A stretch of DNA of 41,340 nucleotides from Fidelibacterota bacterium (GCA_029253045.1 JAQXAG010000075.1:1-41340), one strand, 5' to 3'; shown: positions 27,653 through 35,625, counted from the first letter of the stretch. Made by a program: numbers and translations. The notes: a model not told the origin generated them from the sequence alone.

Positions 27653-28972
27653 TTACTGGCTCATTAAATCAAGGAATTCTTGATTAGTTTTGGTTCTTCG
27701 CATTCTTTCAGACATAAATTGCATAGATTGCTCTGTACTCATTTCTCCTAACATTTTTCTTAAAATCCACATTCTGGATAAATGTTGATCAGACAAAAGT
27801 AGTTCTTCTTTTCTAGTTCCTGATTTCACAATGTTAAATGCTGGATATATACGCCTATCACTTAGTTCGCGGTCTAGTACTAGCTCCATATTCCCGGTGC
27901 CTTTAAACTCTTCGAAAATAACACCATCCATTTTACTACCGGTATCAATTAAAGCCGTAGCAATAATAGTTAAACTACCACCTTCTTCGGTATTACGTGC
28001 TGCCCCAAAAAACTTCTTTGGTTTTCTTAGTGCGTTTGAATCTACTCCACCTGAAAGTATTTTTCCGCTATGAGGGATAACTGCATTGTGTGCTCTTCCT
28101 AAACGCGTGATACTATCAAGCAATATGACCACATCTTTACCACACTCTACTAGCCTTTGAGCTTTATAAAGCGCCATATCTGAAACCTGAACATGTCTTT
28201 CTGGTCCTTCGTCAAAAGTAGAGGCGATGACTTCAGCATCTACGCTTCGCTTCATATCTGTTACTTCTTCAGGTCTTTCATCAATCAATAAAATAAGTAG
28301 CACAGTTTCTGGGTGATTTCTTCTAATAGCGTTTGCAATTTTAGAAATTAGAATAGTTTTACCTGTTTTGGGTTGTGCTACAATTAATCCACGTTGACCT
28401 TTTCCAATAGGGCAAACTAAATCCATGATTCTCATAGACATATCACTAGTATTTGATAAGTTAAATTTTTCATTTGGATGTAATGGTGTATACTTATCAA
28501 AAGATCTTTGATTTCTAATCTGGTCTGGATCTACATCATTTACTTTATCCAACTTTAATAGGGCATGAAATCTTTCTTTAGATTTTGGAGCTCTTGTGCT
28601 GCCTTCAACAAAATGGCCCGTTTTCAATTTGAATCTTTTAATTTGTGATGGACTTACATATATATCTTCTGGCCCAGGTAAATAATTATCATTTACGCTT
28701 CTTAAAAATCCATACCCATCAGGTAAAATTTCTAAAACTCCCGCTGCTCTTTTTTCGCTTGATTGATTTTGATGCGGAGCATTTTTTGGAGCCTCTTTTT
28801 TCTCAACTTTGACTGGGTTGGGAGCTTCTTGTTTCTTTTCGGTTGGAGTAGCACTAACCATAGCCTGCATTAGCTCATCTTTTGAAAGAGTAGAGATTTT
28901 CTCTATTCCCATTGTTTTTGCAATTTCTTTTAAATCGCTTAATTTTTTTTCTTTTAAATCGGTTAACTTCAT
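27653..28972 (-). CDS. rho: Transcription termination factor Rho
   Basis: Hexameric RNA-dependent ATPase that ends transcripts. The 439 residues show an N-terminal Rho_N helix domain (1-40) and a short Lys/Ala/Pro/Gln-rich linker (about 41-75). The cold-shock-like RNA-binding domain follows ([15 protein letters not shown]). The RecA-type motor has Walker A (QPKTGKT, about 200-206) and Walker B ([17 protein letters not shown]). The inserted linker is typical of FCB and actinobacterial Rho. A GAGGA Shine-Dalgarno precedes the ATG, and a 63-base gap to folC is one of the few places in the block where a promoter could lie. Confidence 0.97.
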   Translation of the reverse strand: MKLTDLKEKKLSDLKEIAKTMGIEKISTLSKDELMQAMVSATPTEKKQEAPNPVKVEKKEAPKNAPHQNQSSEKRAAGVLEILPDGYGFLRSVNDNYLPGPEDIYVSPSQIKRFKLKTGHFVEGSTRAPKSKERFHALLKLDKVNDVDPDQIRNQRSFDKYTPLHPNEKFNLSNTSDMSMRIMDLVCPIGKGQRGLIVAQPKTGKTILISKIANAIRRNHPETVLLILLIDERPEEVTDMKRSVDAEVIASTFDEGPERHVQVSDMALYKAQRLVECGKDVVILLDSITRLGRAHNAVIPHSGKILSGGVDSNALRKPKKFFGAARNTEEGGSLTIIATALIDTGSKMDGVIFEEFKGTGNMELVLDRELSDRRIYPAFNIVKSGTRKEELLLSDQHLSRMWILRKMLGEMSTEQSMQFMSERMRRTKTNQEFLDLMSQ

Positions 28973-29035
28973 TAGTTCCTCTGTTAATTGTGAAATGTAC
29001 TTCTAGGGGGAAAACACCTTGAAACACAAATTACA

Positions 29036-30280
29036 TCATATGATACCATTGTCAAAGGAAAAATCGAAAAAATTATACACATCTTTTGCTATATAGTGAC
29101 TGCCAAAAACAACTTTAGCTCCTGAGTATTCTAATTTATCTAGCTCTGTGAGAGCCTCATTGAGATTTTCTATAAATTGAAAGTTTTTGAGCAATGGGTT
29201 TTTCATTATTTCTTCTTTATTTAAGATATCTTTTGAAGAAATAGTAGAAATAATGATTTTATCAAACAAAGTAGAAAATTTCTCTATTAATTGAGGATTA
29301 ATTTTATCATTTTTTAGCACCACAACCCCTAAGGGTTTTTTCTTATAAATTTCTGTTAAATCTTTAGCCAGAACACTTATACCATTTCTATTGTGCGCTA
29401 CATCATAGAAAAAATTATCTTTCATAATCTGCATTCTAGCTGGCCAATACCATTGATCTAGCGCTTGCTGGATATCCTCATTTGTTAAATTATGAAAGTT
29501 GTCTTGGCAAGTCTTAATAGCCAACATAGCATTCTGGGTTTGGTAAGACCCTGCTTGAGGCATAGAGAATTCCTGCATATCATAGGTGAAATTGACAGAT
29601 TTTGGTGTCTGATTTTTAATAATAATATCTTCTTTTTTGATAAATGAGACTTTAACATTTTTTAGTAGGGCATGTTTTTTAATAGTTTTGATAGCGCGGG
29701 GGTCTGAATTCACAGTTATAGCTGGAGTTTGATTTTTAAATATCCCACATTTCTCAGATGTAATTTCTTCAATCGAGTTGCCTAAAATGTGTGTATGATC
29801 ATAGTGTATCTCAGTAATAATGGTCTGGATAGGAGATAATACATTAGTAGAGTCCAGTCTTCCTCCTAAACCCGTTTCGACTATGGCAATGTCCACATTT
29901 TTCTCAGCAAAATATTCAAAAGCCAGTGCTGTAGTTGCTTCAAAGAAGGTAATAGAACTTTCAATTAAAGTTTGTTTATGGCTTTCAATAAATTTTATAA
30001 TTTTTTCATTAGATATAGGTATACCATCAATTCTAATTCTTTCATTAAAATGAATTAAATGGGGAGAAGTATATAATCCTACTTTATAGCCATTTTTTTG
30101 TAAAATTTTGGCAATGATAGATGATGTAGATCCTTTTCCATTTGTGCCAGCTAAATGAATCGTTTTAATTTTTTTGTGTGGGTCCCCACATTTCTTTAAA
30201 AAACCTTCAATATTCCTCAATCCTAATTTAATTCCACGATTATGAAGTCCATATAAGAATTCTAGGGTAGGATCGATCAT
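29036..30280 (-). CDS. folC: Folylpolyglutamate synthase / dihydrofolate synthase
   Basis: Mur-ligase family enzyme that adds glutamate to folates, and in many bacteria also to dihydropteroate. The 414-residue protein has the ATP-binding P-loop LAGTNGKGST at about 43-52. The Mur-family segments ETGLGGRLDSTN and ITEIHYDHTHILG follow, then the C-terminal domain with FYDVAHNRNG. The amiC-like gene ends one base upstream of its start codon. It supplies polyglutamylated folates for one-carbon steps such as those fed by GcvP. Confidence 0.94.
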   Translation of the reverse strand: MIDPTLEFLYGLHNRGIKLGLRNIEGFLKKCGDPHKKIKTIHLAGTNGKGSTSSIIAKILQKNGYKVGLYTSPHLIHFNERIRIDGIPISNEKIIKFIESHKQTLIESSITFFEATTALAFEYFAEKNVDIAIVETGLGGRLDSTNVLSPIQTIITEIHYDHTHILGNSIEEITSEKCGIFKNQTPAITVNSDPRAIKTIKKHALLKNVKVSFIKKEDIIIKNQTPKSVNFTYDMQEFSMPQAGSYQTQNAMLAIKTCQDNFHNLTNEDIQQALDQWYWPARMQIMKDNFFYDVAHNRNGISVLAKDLTEIYKKKPLGVVVLKNDKINPQLIEKFSTLFDKIIISTISSKDILNKEEIMKNPLLKNFQFIENLNEALTELDKLEYSGAKVVFGSHYIAKDVYNFFDFSFDNGII

Positions 30281-30281
30281 A

Positions 30282-31454
30282 TCAATTATTGTCTAAGGTT
30301 TTTTGGTATTTCTCTATTGCTCTATAAATTGAAGTTGCTAATGTATCTCTATACTTTGGGCTTCTTAATTTTTTCTCTTCTGTTGGGTTAGAGATAAATC
30401 CGAGCTCTACCAAAACGTTTGGCATAGAAGCGCCCATTAATACATAAAAACCCGCTTGTTTTACGCCCCTATTTTTGCTCTGAATTCTTTTTCCCATCTC
30501 TTCTTGAACCAAGGCAGCAAATTGTTCACTAAAATTTGCAAAACCAGCTTGAGCAATAGTCGCCGTGATAAGAGCTTCATCTGTTAGCTTTTGAGCGCTG
30601 CCTCCCTCGAGCTCTAATACTGCATTTTCTCTAGCAGCCACTCTTACAGCTGCTTGATTCCTGTTGGGACCAATCAAAAATGTTTCAAACCCGCTTGCTC
30701 TTCTATCTTCAGCTGCATTTGCATGTATACTAATAAAAAGATCTCCATTGTTTTCATTTGCAAACCTTGTTCTTTCTCCTAGCTTTAAAAAAATATCTTC
30801 ATCTCTTGTTAAAATTGTTTTGATATTCATATTTTTTGATATTTTTCTTTCAAGTCTTTTTGCTACATCTAAAGCAATGTCTTTTTCGCGTGTTCCTCGA
30901 TATCCAATAGCTCCGGGGTCTTTACCTCCATGACCTGGATCAATAATAATTGTATTAAATTTCCATTTATTTTTTTCCGCAGTTAAATCGGTTACTACTA
31001 TTGGAGGTATCTCTTTTTTAATATTCGAATTAAAAGCAATAGACATTGCCCCGTAGTCTATCGAAAAGCTATTTGAGCCATGTGTAGATAAAATATTAAA
31101 AAAGTTATCTATGGGTACGTAGTATTCTGCATTTTTTTTAATAACACTGCTTTCCATTTGGTAAGTCTTTTCATCAACAATAATAAATGGAATATTGTAT
31201 GACAACTTAATTTTGAAGCTGTCTAAATAAATCACAATTTTTTCTGTCTTTTCATTTACGAATGAACCGCTACCAATAATTTTTCCTAAATCATTTACAG
31301 ATACGTAGTACTGATTTTGCTTTAAAATGTCTGCTTTGCCAAGCACGACGTTGCTCTTACCTAAAATAGTGATAGCCTGTTGATTACTTGCTACAGCAAT
31401 TGATAGGAAGAAGATGATAGATAAAATAGTGCGTAGAAGATTTGATAATTTCAT
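30282..31454 (-). CDS. N-acetylmuramoyl-L-alanine amidase
   Basis: Exported zinc amidase (Amidase_3, AmiC-like) that cuts the lactyl-peptide bond of peptidoglycan and is used in cell separation and turnover. A signal peptide covers about residues 1-23. A beta-rich N-terminal domain of the copper-amine-oxidase-N/AMIN-like type follows (about 28-145). The catalytic domain has His175 (IDPGHGGKDPGA), Glu190 (REKDIALD), His244 (SIHANA) and the catalytic Glu350 (VLVELGFISN). The 390-residue protein is complete. It is the first gene of the long minus-strand block; a TATAAT lies close upstream (31464-31469), and the terminator at 31482-31508 insulates it from the small-protein operon. Confidence 0.94.
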   Translation of the reverse strand: MKLSNLLRTILSIIFFLSIAVASNQQAITILGKSNVVLGKADILKQNQYYVSVNDLGKIIGSGSFVNEKTEKIVIYLDSFKIKLSYNIPFIIVDEKTYQMESSVIKKNAEYYVPIDNFFNILSTHGSNSFSIDYGAMSIAFNSNIKKEIPPIVVTDLTAEKNKWKFNTIIIDPGHGGKDPGAIGYRGTREKDIALDVAKRLERKISKNMNIKTILTRDEDIFLKLGERTRFANENNGDLFISIHANAAEDRRASGFETFLIGPNRNQAAVRVAARENAVLELEGGSAQKLTDEALITATIAQAGFANFSEQFAALVQEEMGKRIQSKNRGVKQAGFYVLMGASMPNVLVELGFISNPTEEKKLRSPKYRDTLATSIYRAIEKYQKTLDNN

Positions 31455-31481
31455 AGTATAAAATTATAATAAATATAACGT

Positions 31482-31508
31482 AAAAGGGCTCAATTTTTGA
31501 GCCCTTTT
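31482..31508 (-). terminator. Intrinsic terminator after the small-protein operon
   Basis: A 12-bp perfect stem (AAAAGGGCTCAA at 31482-31493 with TTGAGCCCTTTT at 31497-31508) lies 33 bases past the stop of the 70-residue protein. Ts on the 3' side are mostly within the stem on minus (TTTTA) and continue on plus (TTTTTATTTT), so it may act both ways. Confidence 0.75.
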
Positions 31509-31540
31509 TATTTTAAGTCAATGTAGAGTTTATTAAAAAA

Positions 31541-31753
31541 TTATTTTTTCATCCACCCTGCAACAATCATTACTGCAACTAAACCAGCAACGCCTCCGTC
31601 ACCAATCATAGCCACCGCACTACCAATACCTGCGATAACACCAAATACGTCATCATACAAAATACCGATAATAGTACCAGCAACAACCACTTGCGTCAAT
31701 AGGCCTGTTAATTGACCTAAAGTATCATTGATTTTTTTGAATGCATTTTTCAT
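31541..31753 (-). CDS. Small hydrophobic membrane protein, paralogue B (70 residues)
   Basis: I do not recognise this protein. It has a short basic N-terminus (K2, K6, K7), a hydrophobic helix at about 13-32 ending ILYDD, a glycine-rich hydrophobic middle (VIAGIGSAVAMIG), and a last helix from GGVAGL (53-58) to GWMKK. Laid residue for residue against the protein encoded at 31840-32046, it matches without a gap at 20 of 68 positions (T11, L12, L15-T16-G17, V23, I31-L32-Y33, G42-I43, V47, G53-G54-V55, G57-L58, W67 among them). A strong Shine-Dalgarno GGAGGA (31767-31762) lies 8 bases from ATG. Its net charge is about +1. Confidence 0.85.
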   Translation of the reverse strand: MKNAFKKINDTLGQLTGLLTQVVVAGTIIGILYDDVFGVIAGIGSAVAMIGDGGVAGLVAVMIVAGWMKK

Positions 31754-31780
31754 TATGTTTGTCCTCCAAACTTTTAATTT

Positions 31781-31814
31781 ATAAGAGCCTCATACTAATG
31801 TATGAAGCTCTTAT
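31781..31814 (-). other. Intercistronic hairpin between the two small membrane-protein genes
   Basis: ATAAGAGCCTCATAC (31781-31795) and GTATGAAGCTCTTAT (31800-31814) form a 15-bp stem with a TTAG/ATTA-type four-base loop. In minus-strand RNA the one non-Watson-Crick position is a G-U pair; in plus-strand RNA it is a C-A mismatch, so the structure fits the minus transcript. The T-rich tail expected of a terminator is weak on minus, so it may be a stability or partial-termination element. Confidence 0.6.
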
Positions 31815-31839
31815 TTTTGTTAGTTTAATACGATCTATC

Positions 31840-32046
31840 TTATAACCATGACAAAAAGACTACTAATACTAGCAATCCTGTAACGCCACCGTTTAGAAAT
31901 GTATCAACTAAATTCATAATTCCACCAAGTGGGTCCATTCCTGTTGGATATAGTATGTTTGCAAAAACAAAAAATATTACCGCTGCTTTTACTACACCTG
32001 TTAAACCACTTAACGTACTCGTTATCATTGAATCCCATGAAGCCAT
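31840..32046 (-). CDS. Small hydrophobic membrane protein, paralogue A (68 residues)
   Basis: I do not recognise this protein. It starts MASWDSMITSTL and has a hydrophobic helix at about 14-33 (ending FANILYP), a short glycine/proline turn (GMDPLGG), an amphipathic stretch (IMNLVDTFLN) and a final helix from GGVTGL (53-58) to the C-terminal SWL. There is no cleavable signal. It is a paralogue of the next gene, with gapless alignment and matching LTG, ILY and GGV-x-GL motifs and W67. A near-consensus Shine-Dalgarno AAGGAGG (32059-32053) is 6 bases from ATG, much stronger than at most genes here. Its net charge is about -2. It lacks the conserved membrane carboxylate of ATP synthase subunit c. 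Confidence 0.85.
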   Translation of the reverse strand: MASWDSMITSTLSGLTGVVKAAVIFFVFANILYPTGMDPLGGIMNLVDTFLNGGVTGLLVLVVFLSWL

Positions 32047-32078
32047 GTTATTCCTCCTTGATTAGTTATTAACTAGTT

Positions 32079-32121
32079 AAAAAAAAGGTAAAACGCCACA
32101 CTTTACGAGTGGATTTTTACC
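32079..32121 (-). terminator. Intrinsic terminator inside the leader of the small-protein operon
   Basis: On minus, GGTAAAA (32121-32115) pairs with TTTTACC (32093-32087) and an inner CCAC (32112-32109 side) pairs with GTGG, followed by eight uninterrupted Ts (32086-32079). It lies between the promoter at 32189-32217 and the ATG at 32046, so it is placed to stop transcription before the genes. This suggests attenuation or a short leader RNA. Confidence 0.65.
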
Positions 32122-32128
32122 CCCATTA

Positions 32129-32150
32129 TTAATCATGTCAATATGATTAA
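32129..32150. repeat. 22-bp inverted repeat in the leader
   Basis: TTAATCAT (32129-32136), six bases GTCAAT, then ATGATTAA (32143-32150) form a perfect 8-bp dyad. It lies about 32 to 53 bases after the predicted start of the minus transcript. It could be an RNA hairpin or a binding site for a dimeric regulator. Confidence 0.55.
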
Positions 32151-32188
32151 ATCTTTTAAAAAAGTTGTCTTTATTCATCTTTTTTATA

Positions 32189-32217
32189 ATTATAGGCGCT
32201 TTTTCCCGATGAATCAA
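32189..32217 (-). promoter_or_regulatory. Sigma70-type promoter for the small-protein operon
   Basis: On minus, TTGATT (32217-32212), a 17-base spacer, and a perfect TATAAT (32194-32189). The predicted start is near 32182, giving a leader of about 136 bases before the ATG at 32046. This is the best promoter match I found in the window. Confidence 0.7.
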
Positions 32218-32324
32218 GGTTTTATTGAGTATGTAAAAAAAAATTATTTTTGTAAAAAATAATTAATTCATTAGAATTAGCATTCAAAAGTATTATGTAA
32301 GAACAATAAGGACTAACTTTAAAT

Positions 32325-33608
32325 ATGAAAAATAATATCCATCCCATTATAGAAAAAGTACACGCTAGGCAAATACTAGATTCTAGGGGTTATCCGACGA
32401 TAGAAGTTGAAGTATGTGCAAGTGGCATTATTGGTAAAGCAGCTGTTCCTTCGGGTGCATCGACAGGAGAGTTTGAGGCGCTTGAATTAAGAGATTTAGA
32501 TAAAACTCGCTTTCATGGAAAAGAAGTTTCTACTGCAATTAAGAATGTAATAAATATTTTTCAACCCAAGCTTTTAAAGAAAAGATCTGATAATCAAACA
32601 GAAATAGATGCTTTATTAATGGAAATTGACGGTACTCCCAATAAGAGTAATTATGGTGCAAATGCAATGCTGGGGATATCAATGGCATGCGCCGTTGTTT
32701 CCGCAAAGTTTTATCAACAACCACTTTATATTTATCTAAATGAAAATAGCGCTCAGATGCCTGTACCAATGATTAATGTTTTAAATGGAGGTATGCACGC
32801 TGATAGGGGTTCCGATATTCAAGAAATTATGTTGTTCCCATCCGGTGCAATATCTTTTTCAGAGTCCCTTAGAATGGGCTCAGAAATATTTCATACTCTT
32901 AAAAGTGAGTTAAAGAATTTAGGCTTGTCAACTACTGTGGGTGATGAGGGAGGTTTTGCTCCCAGGCTTAAATCAAATGAACATGCTATAGAGCTATTAT
33001 TAAATGCGATAGAGAAATCAAACTATAAGGCTGGCTCAGATGTTTTTTTAGCTTTAGATGTAGCGGCATCAAGCTTTTACAATCAAGGAGAATATCATTT
33101 AAAAATTGATAATAAGGTTTTAAATGTTGACGGGATGATTAAGTTTTATGATAATCTTGTCACTCAATATCCTATTGTATCTATAGAAGATGGCTTAGAT
33201 GAAAACGATTGGCCTGGATGGACAAAATTGAATAGCGCATTAGGCAAAAAAATTCAAGTTGTTGGCGATGACTTGACTGTAACTAATCCAAAAAAATTAG
33301 AGAAAGCGATTGCAGAAAATTCTATTAATAGTATTTTAATCAAACTTAACCAAATTGGTACTGTCTCAGAGACTATTGAAGCTATTAATATAGCGAAAAA
33401 AAATAATTGTGATTTTATCATATCTCATAGATCCGGAGAAACAGAAGACACCTTTATTGCTGATCTTGCAGTGGCAATGGGTGGTGGTCAGATAAAAACT
33501 GGTTCAGTCTGTCGTTCAGATCGTACTAGCAAATACAATCAACTTCTCAGGATTGAAGAAAGCTTAAAAAATCCAAAGTTTGGTAAAAACTTTTCCTTTA
33601 TAAAGTAG
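32325..33608 (+). CDS. eno: Enolase
   Basis: Converts 2-phosphoglycerate to phosphoenolpyruvate in glycolysis. The 427-residue protein has the N-terminal signature ARQILDSRGYPTIEVEV and the loop GKAAVPSGASTGEFEALELRD. It also has VGDEGGFAP, the metal ligands in LALDVAAS, SIEDGLDE and VVGDDLTVTN, and the catalytic-lysine strand ILIKLNQIGT followed by SHRSGETED. INVLNGGMHADRG replaces the usual INGGxHAxN, a conservative change. The Shine-Dalgarno is weak (AAGGA, 12 bases away). It is divergent from the small-protein operon and is followed after 6 bases by a FtsB/DivIC-like gene, a frequent pairing in bacteria. Confidence 0.97.
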   Translation: MKNNIHPIIEKVHARQILDSRGYPTIEVEVCASGIIGKAAVPSGASTGEFEALELRDLDKTRFHGKEVSTAIKNVINIFQPKLLKKRSDNQTEIDALLMEIDGTPNKSNYGANAMLGISMACAVVSAKFYQQPLYIYLNENSAQMPVPMINVLNGGMHADRGSDIQEIMLFPSGAISFSESLRMGSEIFHTLKSELKNLGLSTTVGDEGGFAPRLKSNEHAIELLLNAIEKSNYKAGSDVFLALDVAASSFYNQGEYHLKIDNKVLNVDGMIKFYDNLVTQYPIVSIEDGLDENDWPGWTKLNSALGKKIQVVGDDLTVTNPKKLEKAIAENSINSILIKLNQIGTVSETIEAINIAKKNNCDFIISHRSGETEDTFIADLAVAMGGGQIKTGSVCRSDRTSKYNQLLRIEESLKNPKFGKNFSFIK

Positions 33609-33614
33609 CAAACT

Positions 33615-33896
33615 ATGAATTTTAAAATCCCATCACTCACTAATGTCTTATTTGGTTGTTTATCTGTTGGCTGTATACTATTACTTCTTTTTAGCGATAG
33701 GGGATTTCTTACTCTATGGAACTTAAAGAAAGAAAAAATTGAAATTCAGCAAGATATAAATTCATTGCGTCAACAAATTGCCTCTCTTGAAAAAGAAGCT
33801 GAAAAATTAGAATTTGACGAAAAATATATTGAAAAAATTGCCAGAGAAAAATTCAGGATGTCTAAACCTGGAGAAAAAGTTTTTAAGGTAGAGTGA
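33615..33896 (+). CDS. FtsB/DivIC-family cell division protein
   Basis: A 93-residue bitopic protein with a short cytoplasmic N-terminus and one membrane segment at about 9-27. A periplasmic coiled coil follows at about 36-67 (KKEKIEIQQDINSLRQQIAS) and a C-terminal motif ARE-KF-M-KPGEKVF. This is the septum formation initiator layout: FtsB/DivIC binds FtsL and FtsQ/DivIB and helps activate septal peptidoglycan synthesis. Placement directly after eno agrees with the widespread eno-ftsB order. Its TGA abuts the recO stop on the opposite strand with no base between. Confidence 0.9.
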   Translation: MNFKIPSLTNVLFGCLSVGCILLLLFSDRGFLTLWNLKKEKIEIQQDINSLRQQIASLEKEAEKLEFDEKYIEKIAREKFRMSKPGEKVFKVE

Positions 33897-34577
33897 CTAA
33901 GAAGATTTAAAGATTTCTTTTGCAACACCAAATGATTTAATATCTGGTAAATGATATCTCATTAGGTCAGATATGAAGTTAGCCATAGTCTTTTTATCAT
34001 AACTAAACTCTGTGTTCATATTTTTTTTATCAATAAAGTCAGAATAATATATTTCTTTCAGTTGCTCCGTCAATTTGGGTTCTTTTGTTTTATAACGTCT
34101 AATAATTGGGTGTTCTTCAGCATCAATTATATTATATCCCGTGTTTTTTAAAAAATGTATAAGGAAAAAGTAGAATGCATTATTATAGCCATTTTCTGCG
34201 ATGTTAAAGTATTCTAATATATTTTTAATTAAGTAATAAGTACTTTGATCTGACGTTGTTTCATCAAAACCTTTATCAATCATTTCAATCATGGATAAAC
34301 AAAGCACTGTTTTTCTAAGATCTTTATTAATGCCGTCCCAACTATTAAGAGTTTTAGAGTCATATATTGGCTGTAATTGTCTCTTGTTGTTATGAACGTA
34401 GTTTACCTCAACTTCATTCATCTGTTGATATATAGCTTTAAGGGGAGATTTCTGTCGCATAGCAGCTTTAATGACATAAGATGACTTACCTCTTTTTAGT
34501 GTAAATAGCCTCACAATGATACTTGATTCTTTGAAAAGACTAGTTTTTAAAACAATGCCCGGTGTAGAAATCCTCAT
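33897..34577 (-). CDS. recO: DNA repair protein RecO
   Basis: RecO helps load RecA on gapped DNA with RecF and RecR. The 226-residue protein has the N-terminal OB fold (ISTPGIVLKTSLFKESSIIVRLFTLKRG, given here in part as GIVLKTSLFKESS) and the helical C-terminal domain. Only one cysteine is present (Cys93), so the zinc site found in some RecO proteins is absent. It overlaps the beta-propeller gene upstream by ATGA. Confidence 0.9.
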   Translation of the reverse strand: MRISTPGIVLKTSLFKESSIIVRLFTLKRGKSSYVIKAAMRQKSPLKAIYQQMNEVEVNYVHNNKRQLQPIYDSKTLNSWDGINKDLRKTVLCLSMIEMIDKGFDETTSDQSTYYLIKNILEYFNIAENGYNNAFYFFLIHFLKNTGYNIIDAEEHPIIRRYKTKEPKLTEQLKEIYYSDFIDKKNMNTEFSYDKKTMANFISDLMRYHLPDIKSFGVAKEIFKSS

Positions 34578-35620
34578 TTTGGAACTTCTATTTTACCCCA
34601 ACCTTCATGAGTGAGGCTGCCAAAATATAAATGATCACCATATTGCTTAACACTTGTTATAGGAGAATAAGCGTCGCTAGCATCGTACTGGAGATTATGT
34701 AAAACATTGCCGTTAGCATCAATCCCTAAAGCAAAGGCATAGGGTTCTGGCTTGGGCTGTAAAAATTCTGGCAATCGCAGGGCTAAACTCCTTAGAAGTG
34801 GTTTATCTGCTGTTTGGTCTATGAAATTATTTCTTACTGTAAAAAGTGCCACCCAATAAACTCCTTTTCCATTAGATGAGATATTATCTGGAAAGCCAGG
34901 CAGGTTTTCCATAATAACTTCTGATGTGCCGGCTTTTGCTCCTTTAAGCCAATATTTTTGTATTCTATACATAAACGTTTCATTGAATAAAACGAAAGAA
35001 TCGTCGGGGCTTACAGCAACACCATTTGCAAAATATAAATTATCAAGTAAGGTAGTCGTACGTTCTGTTTTGGGATCATATACTAACAATCTTCCGTTTG
35101 GTGTATGCTCCATTACCTCAATTTGATCTTCTCCATATCCAAATTTGTCTGATGCATCAGAAAAGTAAATTTTTCCGTCTGTTGCAATATCTAAGTCATC
35201 TGCAAAGCTGAGCGGAATGCCATCTGAATCAGATTTTGTAGAAAGGGTGGTAGCAATACCGTTTTGATTGATTGATATCAGTCCCTGGATCGCATCTGCA
35301 ACTATTAGATTATGGGCAGCATCAAATACCATACCAAGAGGACGGCCATTAGTATTGTAAAACTCCCCATCAGAGCGCATAATAAGTCCATCATGATATC
35401 CTGCATATAGATTACCCTCATGAATTGCAATGTCTTCTGGTCCATAATGTCCGTCGTTTTCCCAAAAGATTTCTATATTTTTTAAATAATCATTTTTCTC
35501 ATACACGCCTGTCATTGGTGGTGGGTTAGGAGACTCCCAAGATACTGGCTTTATTGGAACTGGCCATAAAAAAAGATATGACAATAAAATTAATAGAGAA
35601 TAAAATAATAGGTTTTTCAT
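34574..35620 (-). CDS. SMP-30/strictosidine synthase-like beta-propeller protein
   Basis: A 348-residue protein with an N-terminal hydrophobic segment (about 3-20) that acts as signal or anchor, followed by a six-bladed propeller. Blade motifs include GPEDIAIHEGNLYAGYHDG, GRPLGMVFDAAHNLIVAD, FADDLDIATDGKIYFSDAS and FANGVAVSPDDSFVLFNE. This series is like strictosidine synthase-like and APMAP proteins and the gluconolactonase/SMP-30 superfamily, which include lactonases and esterases acting outside the cytoplasm. The substrate is unknown. It lies 5 bases after proS and overlaps recO by ATGA, so it is translated with them without an obvious functional tie. Confidence 0.82.
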   Translation of the reverse strand: MKNLLFYSLLILLSYLFLWPVPIKPVSWESPNPPPMTGVYEKNDYLKNIEIFWENDGHYGPEDIAIHEGNLYAGYHDGLIMRSDGEFYNTNGRPLGMVFDAAHNLIVADAIQGLISINQNGIATTLSTKSDSDGIPLSFADDLDIATDGKIYFSDASDKFGYGEDQIEVMEHTPNGRLLVYDPKTERTTTLLDNLYFANGVAVSPDDSFVLFNETFMYRIQKYWLKGAKAGTSEVIMENLPGFPDNISSNGKGVYWVALFTVRNNFIDQTADKPLLRSLALRLPEFLQPKPEPYAFALGIDANGNVLHNLQYDASDAYSPITSVKQYGDHLYFGSLTHEGWGKIEVPK

Positions 35621-35625
35621 AGCAA

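Noticed and set aside
31541-32046. Small hydrophobic proteins as ATP synthase subunit c
   Set aside because: Length is right but there is no conserved carboxylate within the second helix and no other atp genes nearby.
32069-32080. 12-bp palindrome TTAACTAGTTAA after the leader terminator
   Set aside because: A+T-rich and partly shared with the T-tract; not enough on its own to call an operator.
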